From: Rana temporaria
Lineage: Eukaryota > Chordata > Amphibia > Anura > Ranidae
NCBI RefSeq assembly: GCF_905171775.1
Contig: NC_053494.1
Span: 49,324,511 to 49,388,510, forward strand
Direction: 5' to 3'
Length of the DNA: 64,000 nt
Each line of letters opens with the position of its first letter. Positions within the stretch are counted from its first letter, which is position 1. Below, piece by piece: positions 1 through 11,929 of this stretch. A program made the translations under genes and the position numbers. The notes beneath the pieces are model-generated. The model worked only from the letters and a program-made list of their open reading frames with translations, was not told the DNA's origin and did not search any database.

Positions 1-1039
1 ACGGACGGACGCACTACATTGATGCTGTATTATCACTATATTCACACTACACTGACACCCTACACCCTACACTCACATTAGAATCACAATAGCACACTAA
101 CTTGCTAGTAGCAATGAACAGAGCCCTGTTCTATCTATCTATCTATTCTATCTATCGCCACTCCAATATCACACTGCAAATGGTTCCTCTGGGAAGGAAT
201 CTTTTATAATGTTGGGTGGGTCTATGAGCAATTAGCCATGATTGGTTATCATGACTTTCTCCAATCATGGCTCTGACAGTGCTTTGTGCCCTGATTGGCC
301 AACGCCTTCATTGCTTCAGGGCTTAGAATACACTGTGCAGCATGCAGTGCATTGTGGGGCATCAGGCAGGTCAAACAAAAATTTGGGTGCTTGCCGGAAG
401 GGCGAACAGCCAATGTTTGGGCTGAACTTTTGCTCGGCTCGAACTGTTCACCGAACTCAATTCAGCCCTCAGTTTTCTAAATTTTATTTAGTGTGTTTTG
501 TGTTTTTTCCTTTTGTCGTGTGTATTTGTTAATTATTTATATACTATCACTAAACACCCTGACAAGCAATTTCCCATTGTAAGGGTCTATTCTCTTTTAC
601 AGTAAGGATCTGGCGACCACAAGTGTGGCATGGTTTACCTTTAGCAACCACTGTGCGCTACTGGTATTTGAATCCCCATAGGACCTAAAAGCCAGAATTG
701 GAAGTACTGAATTATCAGACCTTTTCAAAATAAGATGAGCTAAGGACTGCCTGCAATAGTCGAGTTGGGTAGCCAAGGTAGTTGTGGGGGTAAGATGAAG
801 GACACAGTTATTTTCAAAGCCAAAGACAAGGCAGAAGGCCTTCTTGCTAGGTCAGGTCACACAGGTGGTAAAATTCCATCCGACATGGACTATAACTAGA
901 CAGGAATCAGAAGTGAAAACAAATCAGAGGACAAAGAGTACAGGGACTGGAACTAGAAAGGCTACACAACACAAGCAGATCGGGCACTAAATGACTGTCT
1001 TCCTGTCATAGTGTCATGATGACAGCTGAAGCACAAGAG
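1..1039. other. Unassigned intergenic DNA
   Basis: No gene is supported here. The short open frames have no recognisable domain or codon signal. A stretch near 350-460 with repeated GGGCGAACAGC-like words looks like an old interspersed repeat, but I cannot name it. Confidence 0.5.
131..156. repeat. (CTAT)n microsatellite
   Basis: Tetranucleotide CTAT units are repeated with one single-base interruption. Confidence 0.9.
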
Positions 1040-1104
1040 TTAGTAATTGGCACAAAAGGTAGGGCAGCCACAAAGTGTCCCCAGGGATGATGGGGAAAAA
1101 AATA

Positions 1105-1831
1105 TGCACAAACAAACCACTGCCATGTTCTCATGCAATAGTGCACCCAAATATAAACTGTTAATGAGCCATATGTATAGAGCTATAATAATGAAAGAAA
1201 GTTCAGAGACCAGTAAAATTACTAGCTGGAAATTTGTTAAAAACACAGTTTATTCCAACAATAAAAGCAGCAAGAAGCCAAAGCTGAATGTGGAACAGCA
1301 TTACCAGAGGTAATTACCCGACCTGCAGCAAGAAAGGTGTGCCCTGATGATAAGGGAAAACCTGTGTGAACCAGTAGATCTGGATGAAGGAGAGATCCTG
1401 TATGAGAAAGCCACCCGCCACGACTGGGCAGCAGAGAAGCATGAGTCACTGGAAGTGACATAGCTGGAACACAGGGATCAGCTGATCCACCGACAGGAAG
1501 CTCAACAAACAGGGAGTGAAGCCAGTTGCCAGGACTATATGTTTCAGGGCACACACCTTTATCAAATCCTGGCTAAGGAACCAACAAAGTCATTATATAG
1601 GCATGTTAATAGCAGGCTTGTTAAAAAAAAAAAAGACAGGTTGAAAAAAAAACAGCACCCCCTCCGGTGGAACACTGGTTTTGACATCCGCTGGTATGCA
1701 ACATACGAGCGAACAATAATAATACATAAACAGTACAGAAACATTAATGCCATCCATATATTTTATACGTTTATATTTTATAGTTTATATATAGGTGCAC
1801 TTTTGCACAAGCGCCTGGTTTGTTTGTGCAC
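1105..1831. repeat. Interrupted inverted repeat, unclassified
   Basis: The left segment 1108-1166 (a CAAACAAACCA word, then GTGCACCCAAATATAAACTG) pairs in reverse complement with 1742-1831, where TAGTTTATATATAGGTGCAC is followed by TGGTTTGTTTGTGCAC. Order and orientation fit decayed terminal inverted repeats of a DNA element about 0.7 kb long. No clear target-site duplication was found, so the class is unknown. Confidence 0.35.
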
Positions 1832-4800
1832 TGGACCTAGGAACACTACAGGGACAGGATGACAAAACAATAGATAGAAGATATCAGAGACACTCACCAT
1901 AGCTATTTGCTTTAACTGGGGCATACTGTTAATGGCTGCGTCCTTTAAAAGGAGTACAGAGCAAGCAAATGGTATGCCCATGTGTACAGCCTAACAGCCT
2001 GAAGTCTAACATGATTGTAGCAAAGGGAATAAACACAAGGAAGGCAGCGTAATTAAGACAGGACAGAAGGAACATCAGCAAATGTAACAGGTAGAGCACT
2101 GCTAAGTTCCTGACACCCATGCTTAGATTTTGCCCCGTTTAGAACAGTGTATAATGGTGAATACTGTAAATAGAATGTATTGTTTGGATAAAATGTGCTT
2201 TTAAGCCTAAATCTGAATGCTATTGGTTGCAGAGAAATACACAGTCACAAAATATAAATTACAAATCAAAGGTTTTGTAATTCTGTTTGGCCACTGGCTA
2301 GTATTGATATCCAAACTGTATGACCTCTATTGTAGCAGCAGCAGCAACACAATCCCCAGCCTGCTAATTGGCAATTGAAGAAGCAGCCCACTAATGAAAT
2401 CATCACGTTGCTCACAATTCTATCTCCCCTATCAGCATGTTCATTGCCCAACAGCAAAACCTGATATGCTCAGTCTGTTTCCTGCTGTGCAGGCTATTAC
2501 AGTAAGCTATTATCAAGACAAAGAGTTGCGTAGATCAGACACTGTCAGGTCACCTGAGGCCAGGTGACAGGTGCACACCTCTGGGGTTAGGAGTGCACCG
2601 CTAAGATTGAGGACCCTTTGGCTGACTGCTGTGGATGGAGCTTTGGGTGGTTTAGGAAAGCAGCTCCAGCTGAGCACCGACACAGATCAAACAGGGAGCT
2701 AGAGCATAAAATTCCTGGAGGGGGAGTCTAATTACAGGCAGGTTTTCACCAGAGCCTCTGATGGTGAGGATGGACTTCGTTGTAGCTGACTCCAGGTCAC
2801 AGCCCCCAGGGTGTCCCACTTACGCTCAGAGCAGGCTCTGGTGGATGGAGAGGAAGCAGCAATCCAGGGCAACAAGGAATAGTCAGGAGGACAAGCCAAG
2901 GGTCAGGGCAACATGCAGACAGGGATGTTCAGGAGAACATGAAAAAATTTCAAGGCTTCAAGCAGACAGGGAAAGTCAGGATAACAAGCCAAAGTCGGTA
3001 CACAGAATCAAATGTAGAGCACACAGCAAGAAACACACAGTGAAGCCTTAACACACTATTGCTCTGGCAAAGCTGGCTTGCAGTGTACGGAGTTAAGTTG
3101 TTTTCTTGTTAGAGGCTGGGGTGGAACCCCACTGAGAGAAGATTACTTAAACATGCAGGTGTGAGAGCGTGGTCCATAAGCTGATACACAAACCAGAGAG
3201 GCAAGCAGACCATCAGGGCATGAAACATTACTGCAGATTCATTACAGTCACATTTAAAAATATAACAATACAGCAATATTTAATTCAAATAAATTCCCCT
3301 GCATGAAATTATGTTTTATATTTTCCTGGAATTGATCGGTAATACCTAGCTTGAGCATATGCTGTAAGCAAAAAGCTATTATATTACTACTTCCATTTAC
3401 CTTTTTATGATAAAATGGACAATTTGAACTCAATAAATGGCCCTGGTATACAGACTTCGGCAATTGGAATTCATGGCAAGGATTTTCAGCAGCTAAAACT
3501 TTAAAGGAGCCACCTAATGATCTATTAGCTATAAAAATGGACAACAATACATCATCAGATGTTTAGAAGCCATGGTATAAAAATTACAAAAAAGGAAAAA
3601 TCATGATTGACTGTTTTTACAACTTTACTAAGATGCTAGTTATGAGGGTATGTTTTTCACTGCTGTAAAATTTTGAGTTTTATATTGTGTATCTAATAGC
3701 CAGAGGCGCTTTCTATGTATAAACACACACAGTGTCTGAGGCTGCCGTGCATGTGAACACACCATTTCTCTTCTTTATTATTGCTGCTTTGCTGAGAATC
3801 CCCTGATAGAGATATTTTCTGTTAACATCCCTGAGTCTATTTACTGCCCGGTATGCATCACAAAGGCATTCAGATTAGAATCTTCATTCGCTCCATAGCT
3901 CAATGTGCTCTGTCTTTTCCTTAGTAGTCAGGGGAAACATATGGGTGTTTGTTGTAAAATGATATGCCAGTCTACAGCTTATCCATTCCTAGCATATATA
4001 TGAAATGTATTTTAATAAAAGCATTCTGTAGCATTTTTTAGGGGATGTTGGGGGAAAGGGATTCTGTTTGGCATCTTACTAATTATGGAGAGAGATTTGC
4101 ATGCATACATATATAGAGGTAGCTTTTGAGATAACACGTGAATGTTTCTACCACCATGTAACAATTGGACTATGTATACAATGAGATCGGTTCAGACTTT
4201 GAAGATCTTCACTGAGGAATATTTCCAATGGATTCTAGGGCTGGTGTCAATGTGTAAGCGGGGTGAGGGGTGCGGCGATTCACTGAGGGAGACACACGTA
4301 AAGTTCTTTGAACAAGGTAACGTTTATTACCGAGAGGCGGTAGTAGTAACAGTCTTTACAATCAAACGGCAAATGGTTCCTCTCCAGGCATGGAGGCACA
4401 GATATGCAGTACAGATACTGTTGTTCTAAGCGATGTGACTTTCTGAGTATCACAGGCACTTCCCACTTAATGGTACATGATATACCCCAGCACACAATGC
4501 TTATTGTAAGAGGCTGGAAACACATTAACTGTAGCAGCTGGGAGTCTTTCATCCGACCAAGGTTACCACTGCAGGACTCCGTAGGACCCTTAAACTATCC
4601 CTCACAGGCCGGAACACTCTCCCTGGCTTCTCCTCTCTCTCCCTCACAAGCAGGGTCTCTGTCCCTATCTACATCCACTTGTGTTCAGCCTAAAACGTAC
4701 CTGAGCTTTACTATAAAAAGAAACCACCCAAAAATGGTCGCCCAAATCGGTCGCCCAAATCTCTCGAGATCTCGTGCGGCCTATCAGAACACAGGGCTCC

Positions 4801-5256
4801 TCCAAAATGGTGTTGGAGACCCTCTTGAGGCAGAAGTGTTAAACATAAATACATACAAAAACATAACAATTCGACTGCAGTATGAACACATATGATTACT
4901 TTACCACTTGCTCTTGCAGCACTAGACTGCCCTATCACTGACATCTGCTTACAAATGGGTGTTGGGCTTGTGGTAATGGCATCAGATTAGCATCAGTTTG
5001 ACATGCTTATGGAATTATTCATAATTCACTGACGGCTGAATTTGACCTGCAGGTGACCTCTTTTCGACCTGCATTTGTCCTGCTTCAAATGGGTTTTGCA
5101 TTTTCATAGAACTGTATGGGAATTCGAAACTCATCTGAGGCAAGCAAAGGCCATCAAAGCCAGCTCCAAATTAGTTATTTTTACATTCCATATCACCACA
5201 TAATAAATGGTATAGAAAGCCTTAAGTAAAATTCATGAACCGTAACCGCCTCTGTC
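1832..5256. other. Unassigned intergenic DNA with old repeats
   Basis: No gene is supported. The part at 2750-3200 is purine-rich, with repeated AGACAGGG and AACAAGCCAA words, and resembles a decayed interspersed or LTR-type repeat. The part at 4240-4860 includes a 163-codon open frame without recognisable domain content. The rest is AT-rich and featureless to me. Confidence 0.4.
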
Positions 5257-5259
5257 TTA

Positions 5260-6154
5260 AGCCTCGTACACACGATCAGTCCATCCGATGATAACGGTCT
5301 GAAGGACCGTTGTCATCGCTTAACCGATGAAGCTGTCTGATGGTCCGTCACGCCCACTCACCATCGGTTAAATGACCGATCGTGTCAGAACGCAGTGACG
5401 TAAAACACAACGACGTGCTATAAAAAAAATTAAGTTCAATGCTTCCAAGCATGCGTCGACTTGATTCTGAGCATGCGTGGATTTTTAACCGATGGACGTG
5501 CCTACTAACGATCGGTTTTGACCTATCGGTTAGGAATCCATCGGTTAAATTTAAAGCAAGTTGGCTTTTTTTAACCGATGGTTAAAGGGGTTGTAAAGAC
5601 AAAAATATTTTCCTCTTAAATTAAAGTCTAACAGTAGCTGATAAAGTAAAAAGTAATGTTTTGCATTATAACTAGTTTGATACCTGTTGAAATGGAGCTG
5701 TTTTATTCACCTCCGTCACTCCTGAATCATTATTCTCACTGACTTCCTGGTTTGCGGTGCGCGTTCATTCTTACTACATCACGGCCTAATGGGAACTACA
5801 GTTCCCATTAGGCTTCGCCTCCATGCATGTGAGGGATAAGAGAGCATCTTCACGCAGGGCTGTAGTCATAGGGAGGGGGTGAGCACATTCTGCTTTCCAC
5901 CATGCAAAACGGCTCAGATGCTGATGGAAAGCAAGAAGAGGAGTGACAGGAAATGGCATTTTCAAACCTGGATTACTGTATTTTGGAGGTCAAAAGGAAA
6001 AACGAGGTAAGTGATATTTAAATGCTCTAGCTTACAGCAATCAATTGATCGAATAAAAAACAAACTTTTAGTGTTCCTTTAAATAACCTATGGGGCCCAC
6101 AAACGATCGGTTTTGACCGTTGTCCTCTGGTTAACCTATCGTGTGTACGAGGCC
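5260..6154. mobile_element. PIF/Harbinger-type MITE (H1) split by a nested element
   Basis: The left end GCCTCGTACACACGAT and right end ATCGTGTGTACGAGGC are inverted repeats flanked by TTA (5257-5259 and 6155-6157). A 3-bp TTA/TAA duplication is characteristic of PIF/Harbinger elements. The element has no coding capacity. Its interior contains GCTTCCAAGCATGCGTCGAC, shared with the copies at 8880 and 27054. A TTAA-flanked element (5586-6078) is inserted in it. Confidence 0.8.
5586..6078. mobile_element. TTAA-target MITE (K2) nested in H1
   Basis: It is flanked by TTAA at 5582-5585 and 6079-6082. Ends are AGGGGTTGTAAAG and AGTGTTCCT. Removing the element and one TTAA restores the normal Harbinger MITE sequence, so it inserted later. 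TTAA duplication suggests piggyBac- or Kolobok-type mobilisation; which one is not resolved. Confidence 0.75.
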
Positions 6155-6157
6155 TTA

Positions 6158-7034
6158 AAGTGCAATAATTAACGTATATTAATATATAGGCATATACCTA
6201 TGCAAGTAGTGCGATAGTAATACAATCCTGGACAAGGATTTGTGCAAATTGACAAAGATTACAGAATTAATGATTATTAATTAATAAATAAGGATGAGAA
6301 CACTGCATGCAAAAAATTCCTGCAAAAAAAGTCCTGCAAGTATTCAATAAGGTGCAAAATGAAACAACTTGCAAATTTGAAGATTAGACAATATGAATGT
6401 CCATATGTGTAAATCAAGCTGATCTTGTAGTCTCAAGTGCTAGGTGCCCAGTGCCTGGTGATATGACCCTTTATTGCATTCCAGAATCGTGATCACAGCA
6501 GACCGTGCTTTGATAAATCCTGCACTCACAAGATGTTCACCCCCTCTTGGGGTGAAAAGCGAACACAGTGTATGCCACTGTGCAGCACTGGTATCTCGTC
6601 TCACTGGTCTCCTGGTAGTACCTAAGGCCTAGTACCTAAAAAAAAGTAAGCCAGATTATTAACTAAAATCATTATGTAGATGTTGGAATTAGCTGTCTGT
6701 ATATTTGCTTTATACAAGTAGGTCTTCAAAAATAGACATCATGTTTTCTATAATCTAGGTATGAATATGTTGTGTAAAGATAAAGTTAAATATAAAGCAG
6801 TGTTGCCTTATGAAGAGTTTATGAGTAATTTCCATTAGAAATTGGGAATATTTGTACATAGAGGTATATAGATAGTTTAGGATAAGAAATTTGTAGTGTG
6901 TATGAAATATTGTTTCTGTAAGAGTTAACTTGGCTGGACATGACAGGTTTGGCTAGAGAAAATCTATTTAACAGTTCCCTTTTGACATGCAGGAATATTA
7001 GATGAGAAGGTGCTGTGGAGCCGCTCTGCTGTTC
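6158..7034. other. Unassigned intergenic DNA
   Basis: Mostly AT-rich. A small hairpin word, CACCCCCTCTTGGGGTG, lies near 6538-6554. No coding or RNA gene is recognised. Confidence 0.5.
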
Positions 7035-7148
7035 TGGTCTGGCAACAGGGTCTCTTTAACCTAGGCATTGTGCTTGGATTTTTTTTTTACTATATACTTA
7101 TACAGGAACAAAGAAAATGTGGTACTTTTTGGGTTTGTTTTGTGTAAA
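7035..7148 (+). repeat. Direct repeat, copy 1
   Basis: This segment (beginning TGGTCTGGCAACAGGGTCTC) recurs in the same orientation at 8357-8477 with a few substitutions and a small indel. The two copies bracket the TTAA element at 7203-8293. Confidence 0.85.
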
Positions 7149-7202
7149 AGAGACGATTCCTTAATTTTCCTGGCCAAATCCCCAATTTCCAACACCCAGA
7201 GA

Positions 7203-8293
7203 TTAACCTGCTGAGCTGTATTCCTGAGTGTGGCTTAGGGTGAATTTTTCACACCAAAATCGGTAACCCCGAGCCACACTCGGGATTGCATCACAGGATC
7301 CATGTAGGAGTAACTTACCTTGTCCCTGGACCCTGCGATTTCTCCCCGCTGTGATCTGCGAGCTGCCGTGTCTCACTCGATTCACAGTTCCCTGCGAGTG
7401 TTGCGATGCACGGGGACGGAGTTTGGCGCCAAATTAAAAAAGTAAAAAACACAGTATAGATACAGTATACTGTAATCTTACAGATTACAGTACTGTATCA
7501 AATACAGGCATACCCCACTTTTAAGTACACAACGGGACCAGAGCATGTATGTAAATTGAAAATGTACTTAAAGTGAAACAATACCCTTTTTCACTTCTAG
7601 GGTGTAGTGGGGGGTCAGGGGGTGTCGAGAGCTGTAGTTGAGGTCACAGGGGCTGTAGGGGGGTGTCAGGGGCACACTGGAACAGGGTGGGGTATGCTCT
7701 CGGAGCTTCAGCTCCTTCTACTGCGGCTGCAAAATGTCTGTACAGTACTTGTAAGGCACTTTACATACACTCGCAGGTATGTCCTTACTCGCGAGTGTAT
7801 GTAAAGTGAGTGTCATGAATACCTTTCTTTCTGCCTGAAAACTGGAGTTAGTCCATAGCAACCAAAACGTGTCCCTTTACATCAAAAGTGCTTTTAGACC
7901 AGCTAGAAAACAGCGATAATAAATTAGAATCACCGGCAGAATTGAGAAATATCGATTTGTGGGGAAATTCTTTATCAAACACTGAAAGTAATGACAGCGA
8001 CAATTCTACAACTGAGGACATTTTAGTGTTTTTGATTTGATTACATTATTGAATAATTTTTATTATTATTTGTTATAATTATTTATAGTTATTTATTATA
8101 TTATAATTTATGATTTTGTTTTTTAAACTTTATCATACCTAGGATGTCTACTAGACTTTTGTTTGGACAAATTTAAGTGGGTTATTTCTAAGAAATACAG
8201 GCCTACAATATAAACCGCCAAAGTTCCATGCAAAATAATGATACCGCTTTCAGCATCAAAAATCTGACATAATCATGCCGCCAATGAGGTTAA
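7203..8293. mobile_element. TTAA-flanked nonautonomous DNA transposon (P1), piggyBac-like
   Basis: TTAA is present at 7203-7206 and 8290-8293. The left terminus CCTGCTGAGCTGTATTCC corresponds to CCCTCTTAGCGGTATTCC in the second copy at 38604. Both copies share CAGCGATAATAAATTA and GATTTGTGGGGAAATTC inside. Precise TTAA duplication is the hallmark of piggyBac. No transposase remains. A further repeat is nested at 7502-7815. Confidence 0.7.
7502..7815. mobile_element. Repeat nested in P1
   Basis: This block starts ACAGGCATACCCCACTTTTA and ends near AGTGTATGTAAAGTGAGTG. It is absent from the otherwise collinear P1-type copy at 38604-39422, so it is an insertion. Class not determined. Confidence 0.55.
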
Positions 8294-8356
8294 ACTTCTG
8301 TTTGGCTTCTCAGTATACTGTAGTTTTAATGGGAGTTGGTGTCAATGTGGAAATGA

Positions 8357-8477
8357 ATGGTCTGGCAACAGGGTCTCTTTAACCTAGGCATTGTACTTGG
8401 AAATTTAATTTTTTTTTACTATATACTTAAACAGGCACAAAGAAAATGTGGTACTTTTTGGGCTTGTTTTGTGTAAA
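8357..8477 (+). repeat. Direct repeat, copy 2
   Basis: Second copy of the segment at 7035-7148, same orientation, about 1.3 kb downstream. Confidence 0.85.
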
Positions 8478-8876
8478 CAATGAATCACAGCAAAATCTTA
8501 CTGCGACCCACAAAACAAGATTATTGCTTTTGTCTTTAAATTTCCACTAAAACATGACAGCTGGAAAGTGACCGATCATTGCAGTTGCGTTAACTAGTTT
8601 GTCTTTTTTATAATCTTCCTGTCTGCATAGTCACTCTGCTCTTTTATAGTTAAAACATATCTAAACCCAAGAAGAAAACAATTATATATTGTAGATTACC
8701 GCTTTATGGATGTGTTGGCCACATTTGTAATTTTCAGGGAGAGCTGAAATCTCAAATGATGTTATCAGTTCTCACTGTTTTCCTTCATTAAACTACAGAA
8801 CACCTCCTCTTTTGTTGTGGAGATGAGGAGAGGGGGGTGGAGTTGTTTTTTTACAGTCAAAGTAATGAGAGCTGAC
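8478..8876. other. Unassigned intergenic DNA
   Basis: No gene or clear repeat is recognised between the direct repeat and the next MITE. Confidence 0.5.
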
Positions 8877-8879
8877 TAA

Positions 8880-9288
8880 GGCCTCATACACACGATAGGA
8901 TAGCCAGAGGACAACGGTCTGAAGGACCGTTGTCTTAGGTTATCCGATGAAGCTGACTGATGGTCCGTTGTGCGTACACACCATCAGTTAAAAAAACAAT
9001 CGTGTCAGAATACGGTGACGTAAAACACAACGACATGCTGAAAAAAACGAAGTTCAATGCTTCCAAGCATGCGTCGACTTGATTCTGAGCATGCGCAGGT
9101 TTTTAACCGATGCTTTTGCATACTAACGATCGGTTTTGACCTGTCCATCGGTTACATTTTAAAGCAAGTTCTCATTTTTTTATCCTAAGGTTAACCAACC
9201 CATGGGGCCTACACACGATCGGTTTGGACTGATGAAAACGGTCCTTCAGACCGTTCTCCTCTGGCGATCCTATCGTGTTTACAAGGTC
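8880..9288. mobile_element. PIF/Harbinger-type MITE (H2)
   Basis: Begins GGCCTCATACACACGATAGG and ends ATCGTGTTTACAAGGTC, flanked by TAA at 8877-8879 and 9289-9291. The internal CCAAGCATGCGTCGACTTGA is shared with H1, H5 and H7. It is noncoding. Confidence 0.8.
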
Positions 9289-9291
9289 TAA

Positions 9292-9620
9292 GGCCCCGCA
9301 CACACGAGGAGACATGTCCGATGAAAACGGTCCGCGGACCATTTTCATCGGACATGTCTCCTGGGAGCTTTTGGACAGAGAACGCGTGACATAGAAGACA
9401 CCGGCGTTCTCAAACACGGAAGTGCAATGCTTCCACGCATGCGTCAAATCAATTCGAAGCATGCACGGGATTTCGGGACGCTGGTTACACGTCATAATCA
9501 GCGGACATGTCCGATTAGGTGGAAACCTGTCCGCTAGGCCGTACACACGGTCGGACATGTCCGCGGAAACTGGTCCGCGGACCAGTTTCAGCGGACATGT
9601 TCGACCGTGTGTACGCCTCC
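9292..9620. mobile_element. PIF/Harbinger-type MITE (H3) abutting H2
   Basis: Begins GGCCCCGCACACACGAGG and ends ACCGTGTGTACGCCTCC. Its left flank is the TAA that also closes H2; its right flank is TTA (9621-9623). Two strong hairpins lie at the ends. The right one contains CTGGTCCGCGGACCAGTTTC, which also occurs at the right end of the 8.3-kb autonomous Harbinger element. H3 is therefore probably a deletion derivative or relative of that element. Confidence 0.78.
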
Positions 9621-9623
9621 TTA

Positions 9624-10736
9624 GGGGTGCATCTCTGCTTCTCCTTCGATATAGTGCAGCTAGTGAGTATTGTCACAGCAAGACAGGAAGTGTTTTACCT
9701 GTCAGGATCACCAGATAAAATAATATATATGAAGCCTGAAAAAAAAATTAACACAAATACAGCCACAATATCTATGAACTGCTAAGCTGAAAGATGTAAA
9801 GATGCAAAAAAGTATGGAAATACACACACCAATATTCAGCTCAGTTACTGTAGAATCTATAAGAAAGTGGCTTCAACTTGTCTCCTCCAGAAGCCAGGTC
9901 CCTCTAAACGTGTTTCACCTGCTTAGACATGGAAGCCATAGAGATTATAACTGGGCTGAATATTGGTGTAAATATTGGTGTGTGGCTTTTCATATTTTCT
10001 GTGGGTCTAGCGAGCCCTTGGGAGTCACCGGGAGTCTAGTGTCGACACATGGAGCGGGGCTCCTGTTTTGATTTGGGGTCACATGTTTGTTCTTGGATTT
10101 AAATATGCTTTAAAGGGAAAAACAAAGCAGAAACATATACGGTACCTTTTCATTTGAAGAAAATCTGAATGTTGTGATCCTGTTATCATATTGGTATAAC
10201 ATGTTAACAACTCACGACTGACAAAACATCTAAATATTGGCATATCAAATCACAAAATGAAAAAGAAAGCCTGCAAATGTATTGCTGGAAATCCAACGAT
10301 GCTGAAATAAAGCATCTATAAATGTAAAAGGACATTAATTATTTTGAGAAACTTATTAAAAATAAAGTTTGTAGCTTTCAAAGGGAATCTTTTATTTGTC
10401 GAGGAACCATCTGTTATAGATTCTATAATACAGTTTGTAAAGATTGCTAAAAATATATCTTTTAACCATCCTGGACTGAGTAGATATGTACCCTGGGACC
10501 AATAAGAAGACTCCAGTGCTGTAATGGGCGCTTACTGACTGAACACTCTAATGAAGTGTTAAATCAAGCTAATGTTGTGCCAGGGCTGCAGTATTTGCAC
10601 AGGAAAGGAGTGACAAGTGGCATTGCTTCTGCAGTAACAGACATATGCACCTGATGCTAACCCTCAAGGAAATTTGCAGTCATTGAATTACTGCACTTTA
10701 TTGATATTTGGTCCTTGTCACCAGTCACATAGTAAC
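9624..10736. other. Unassigned intergenic DNA
   Basis: AT-rich; no gene supported. The word CTCTAAACGTGTTTCACCTGC near 9905 resembles the motif of the repeat class seen at 17.8 and 47.7 kb. Confidence 0.4.
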
Positions 10737-10739
10737 ATT

Positions 10740-11398
10740 GGGGTGGATCCACAAAGAAATTACGCCGACGTATCTATTGATACGCCGGCGTAATTTCAAA
10801 ATTCCCGTACGCCTTCGGATCTTAGATGCAATTTTTCGGCGGCCGCTAGGTGGCGCTTCCTTTGAAATCCGCGTTGAGTATGCAAATTAGCTATTTACGG
10901 CGATCCACGAACGTACGTCGGCCCGGTGCATTTTTTTCCGTCGTTTGCGTTCGGCTTTTTCCAGCGTTTAGTTAAAGCTGCTATACTGAGGCATACTCAA
11001 TGTTAAGTATGGCCGTCCTTTCCGCATACAATTTAGAATTTTTTGCGTCGTTTGCGTAAGTCATTCGCAAATAGGAATTTGCGTAGAATGACCTCACCGT
11101 CGTAAGCATTGGCTGGTTCCGGTTTAATTTCGAGCATTCGCACTAGGATACCCCCAGGGACGGCGCATGCGCAGTTAAAAAAAAACGTTGATTACGTCGG
11201 GTCACGACGTATTAACATAAAACACGCCCCCATCACAGCCATTTGAATTCCGCACCCTTACGCCGCGAGAGATACACTACGCTGCCGTAACTTATGGCAC
11301 GGATTCGTTGTGGATTCAAACCAAAGCAAAGTAAGTTACAGCGGCGTAGTGTATCTTAGATACGCTGCGCCCGGCGCAGATGTAAGTGGATCTGCCCC
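10740..11398. mobile_element. GC-rich nonautonomous DNA transposon (C1)
   Basis: Begins GGGGTGGATCCACAAAG and ends GTGGATCTGCCCC, flanked by ATT on both sides (10737-10739, 11399-11401). A 3-bp duplication suggests a PIF/Harbinger-type integrase. It is rich in CGCCGGCGTA words and contains a CTCF-like core at 10843-10859. No coding capacity is seen. Confidence 0.7.
10843..10859 (+). promoter_or_regulatory. CTCF-like motif in C1
   Basis: CCGCTAGGTGGCGCTTC closely fits the vertebrate CTCF core (CC-N-C/G-Y-AG-R-K-GGC-R). Binding is inferred from sequence only. Confidence 0.45.
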
Positions 11399-11401
11399 AT
11401 T

Positions 11402-11927
11402 GTATTTATATAAGGAAAGTGATGGCCGGCATTCAGGATGACATCCAAATGGTATTTCGGACGTTAGTCCTTAGTCAAGGCATAACACTGTATCTCTAGT
11501 GCACTCTAACTCAAATCTCAGGTTGTAACAATGTACACTACAGGTATCTATAGAATAAGTAAATTCAGCATAGTAAAAGCATATAGCAAAATTACATTTA
11601 CAGGTGAGTTGTAGCATACAGTAAGATCATGGCAATGCTTACTCAACAGGCATATGATGAACTTTATAAATGTTCTTTGGTAGGGCATATGCTCAGTCAT
11701 GTGTAGACTAGCAGACCATTGTGGCCACAGACATGTTTTGGTCAAAGTCATTCCCCAAATATGGCCATGTGTTCATAATTGGCCAATGATGTTACACTAC
11801 CCCTGCTCCTTTTGTTTTACATAGCTGTGGATTCCCAAGCAATGAATGAATGGGGCTGGGTGACACCCCTGGTTGCTAAGGATAAGGCTGATGCTGGCAC
11901 AAGTTGTTTCCTTGGCAACCAATGACA
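11402..11927. other. Unassigned intergenic DNA
   Basis: No gene, RNA or named repeat is recognised. Confidence 0.5.
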
Positions 11928-11929
11928 TA

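Noticed and set aside
4404..4895. 163-codon frame
   Set aside because: Long for random DNA, but no domain, no clear start context and repeat-like words at the DNA level. Not supported as a gene.
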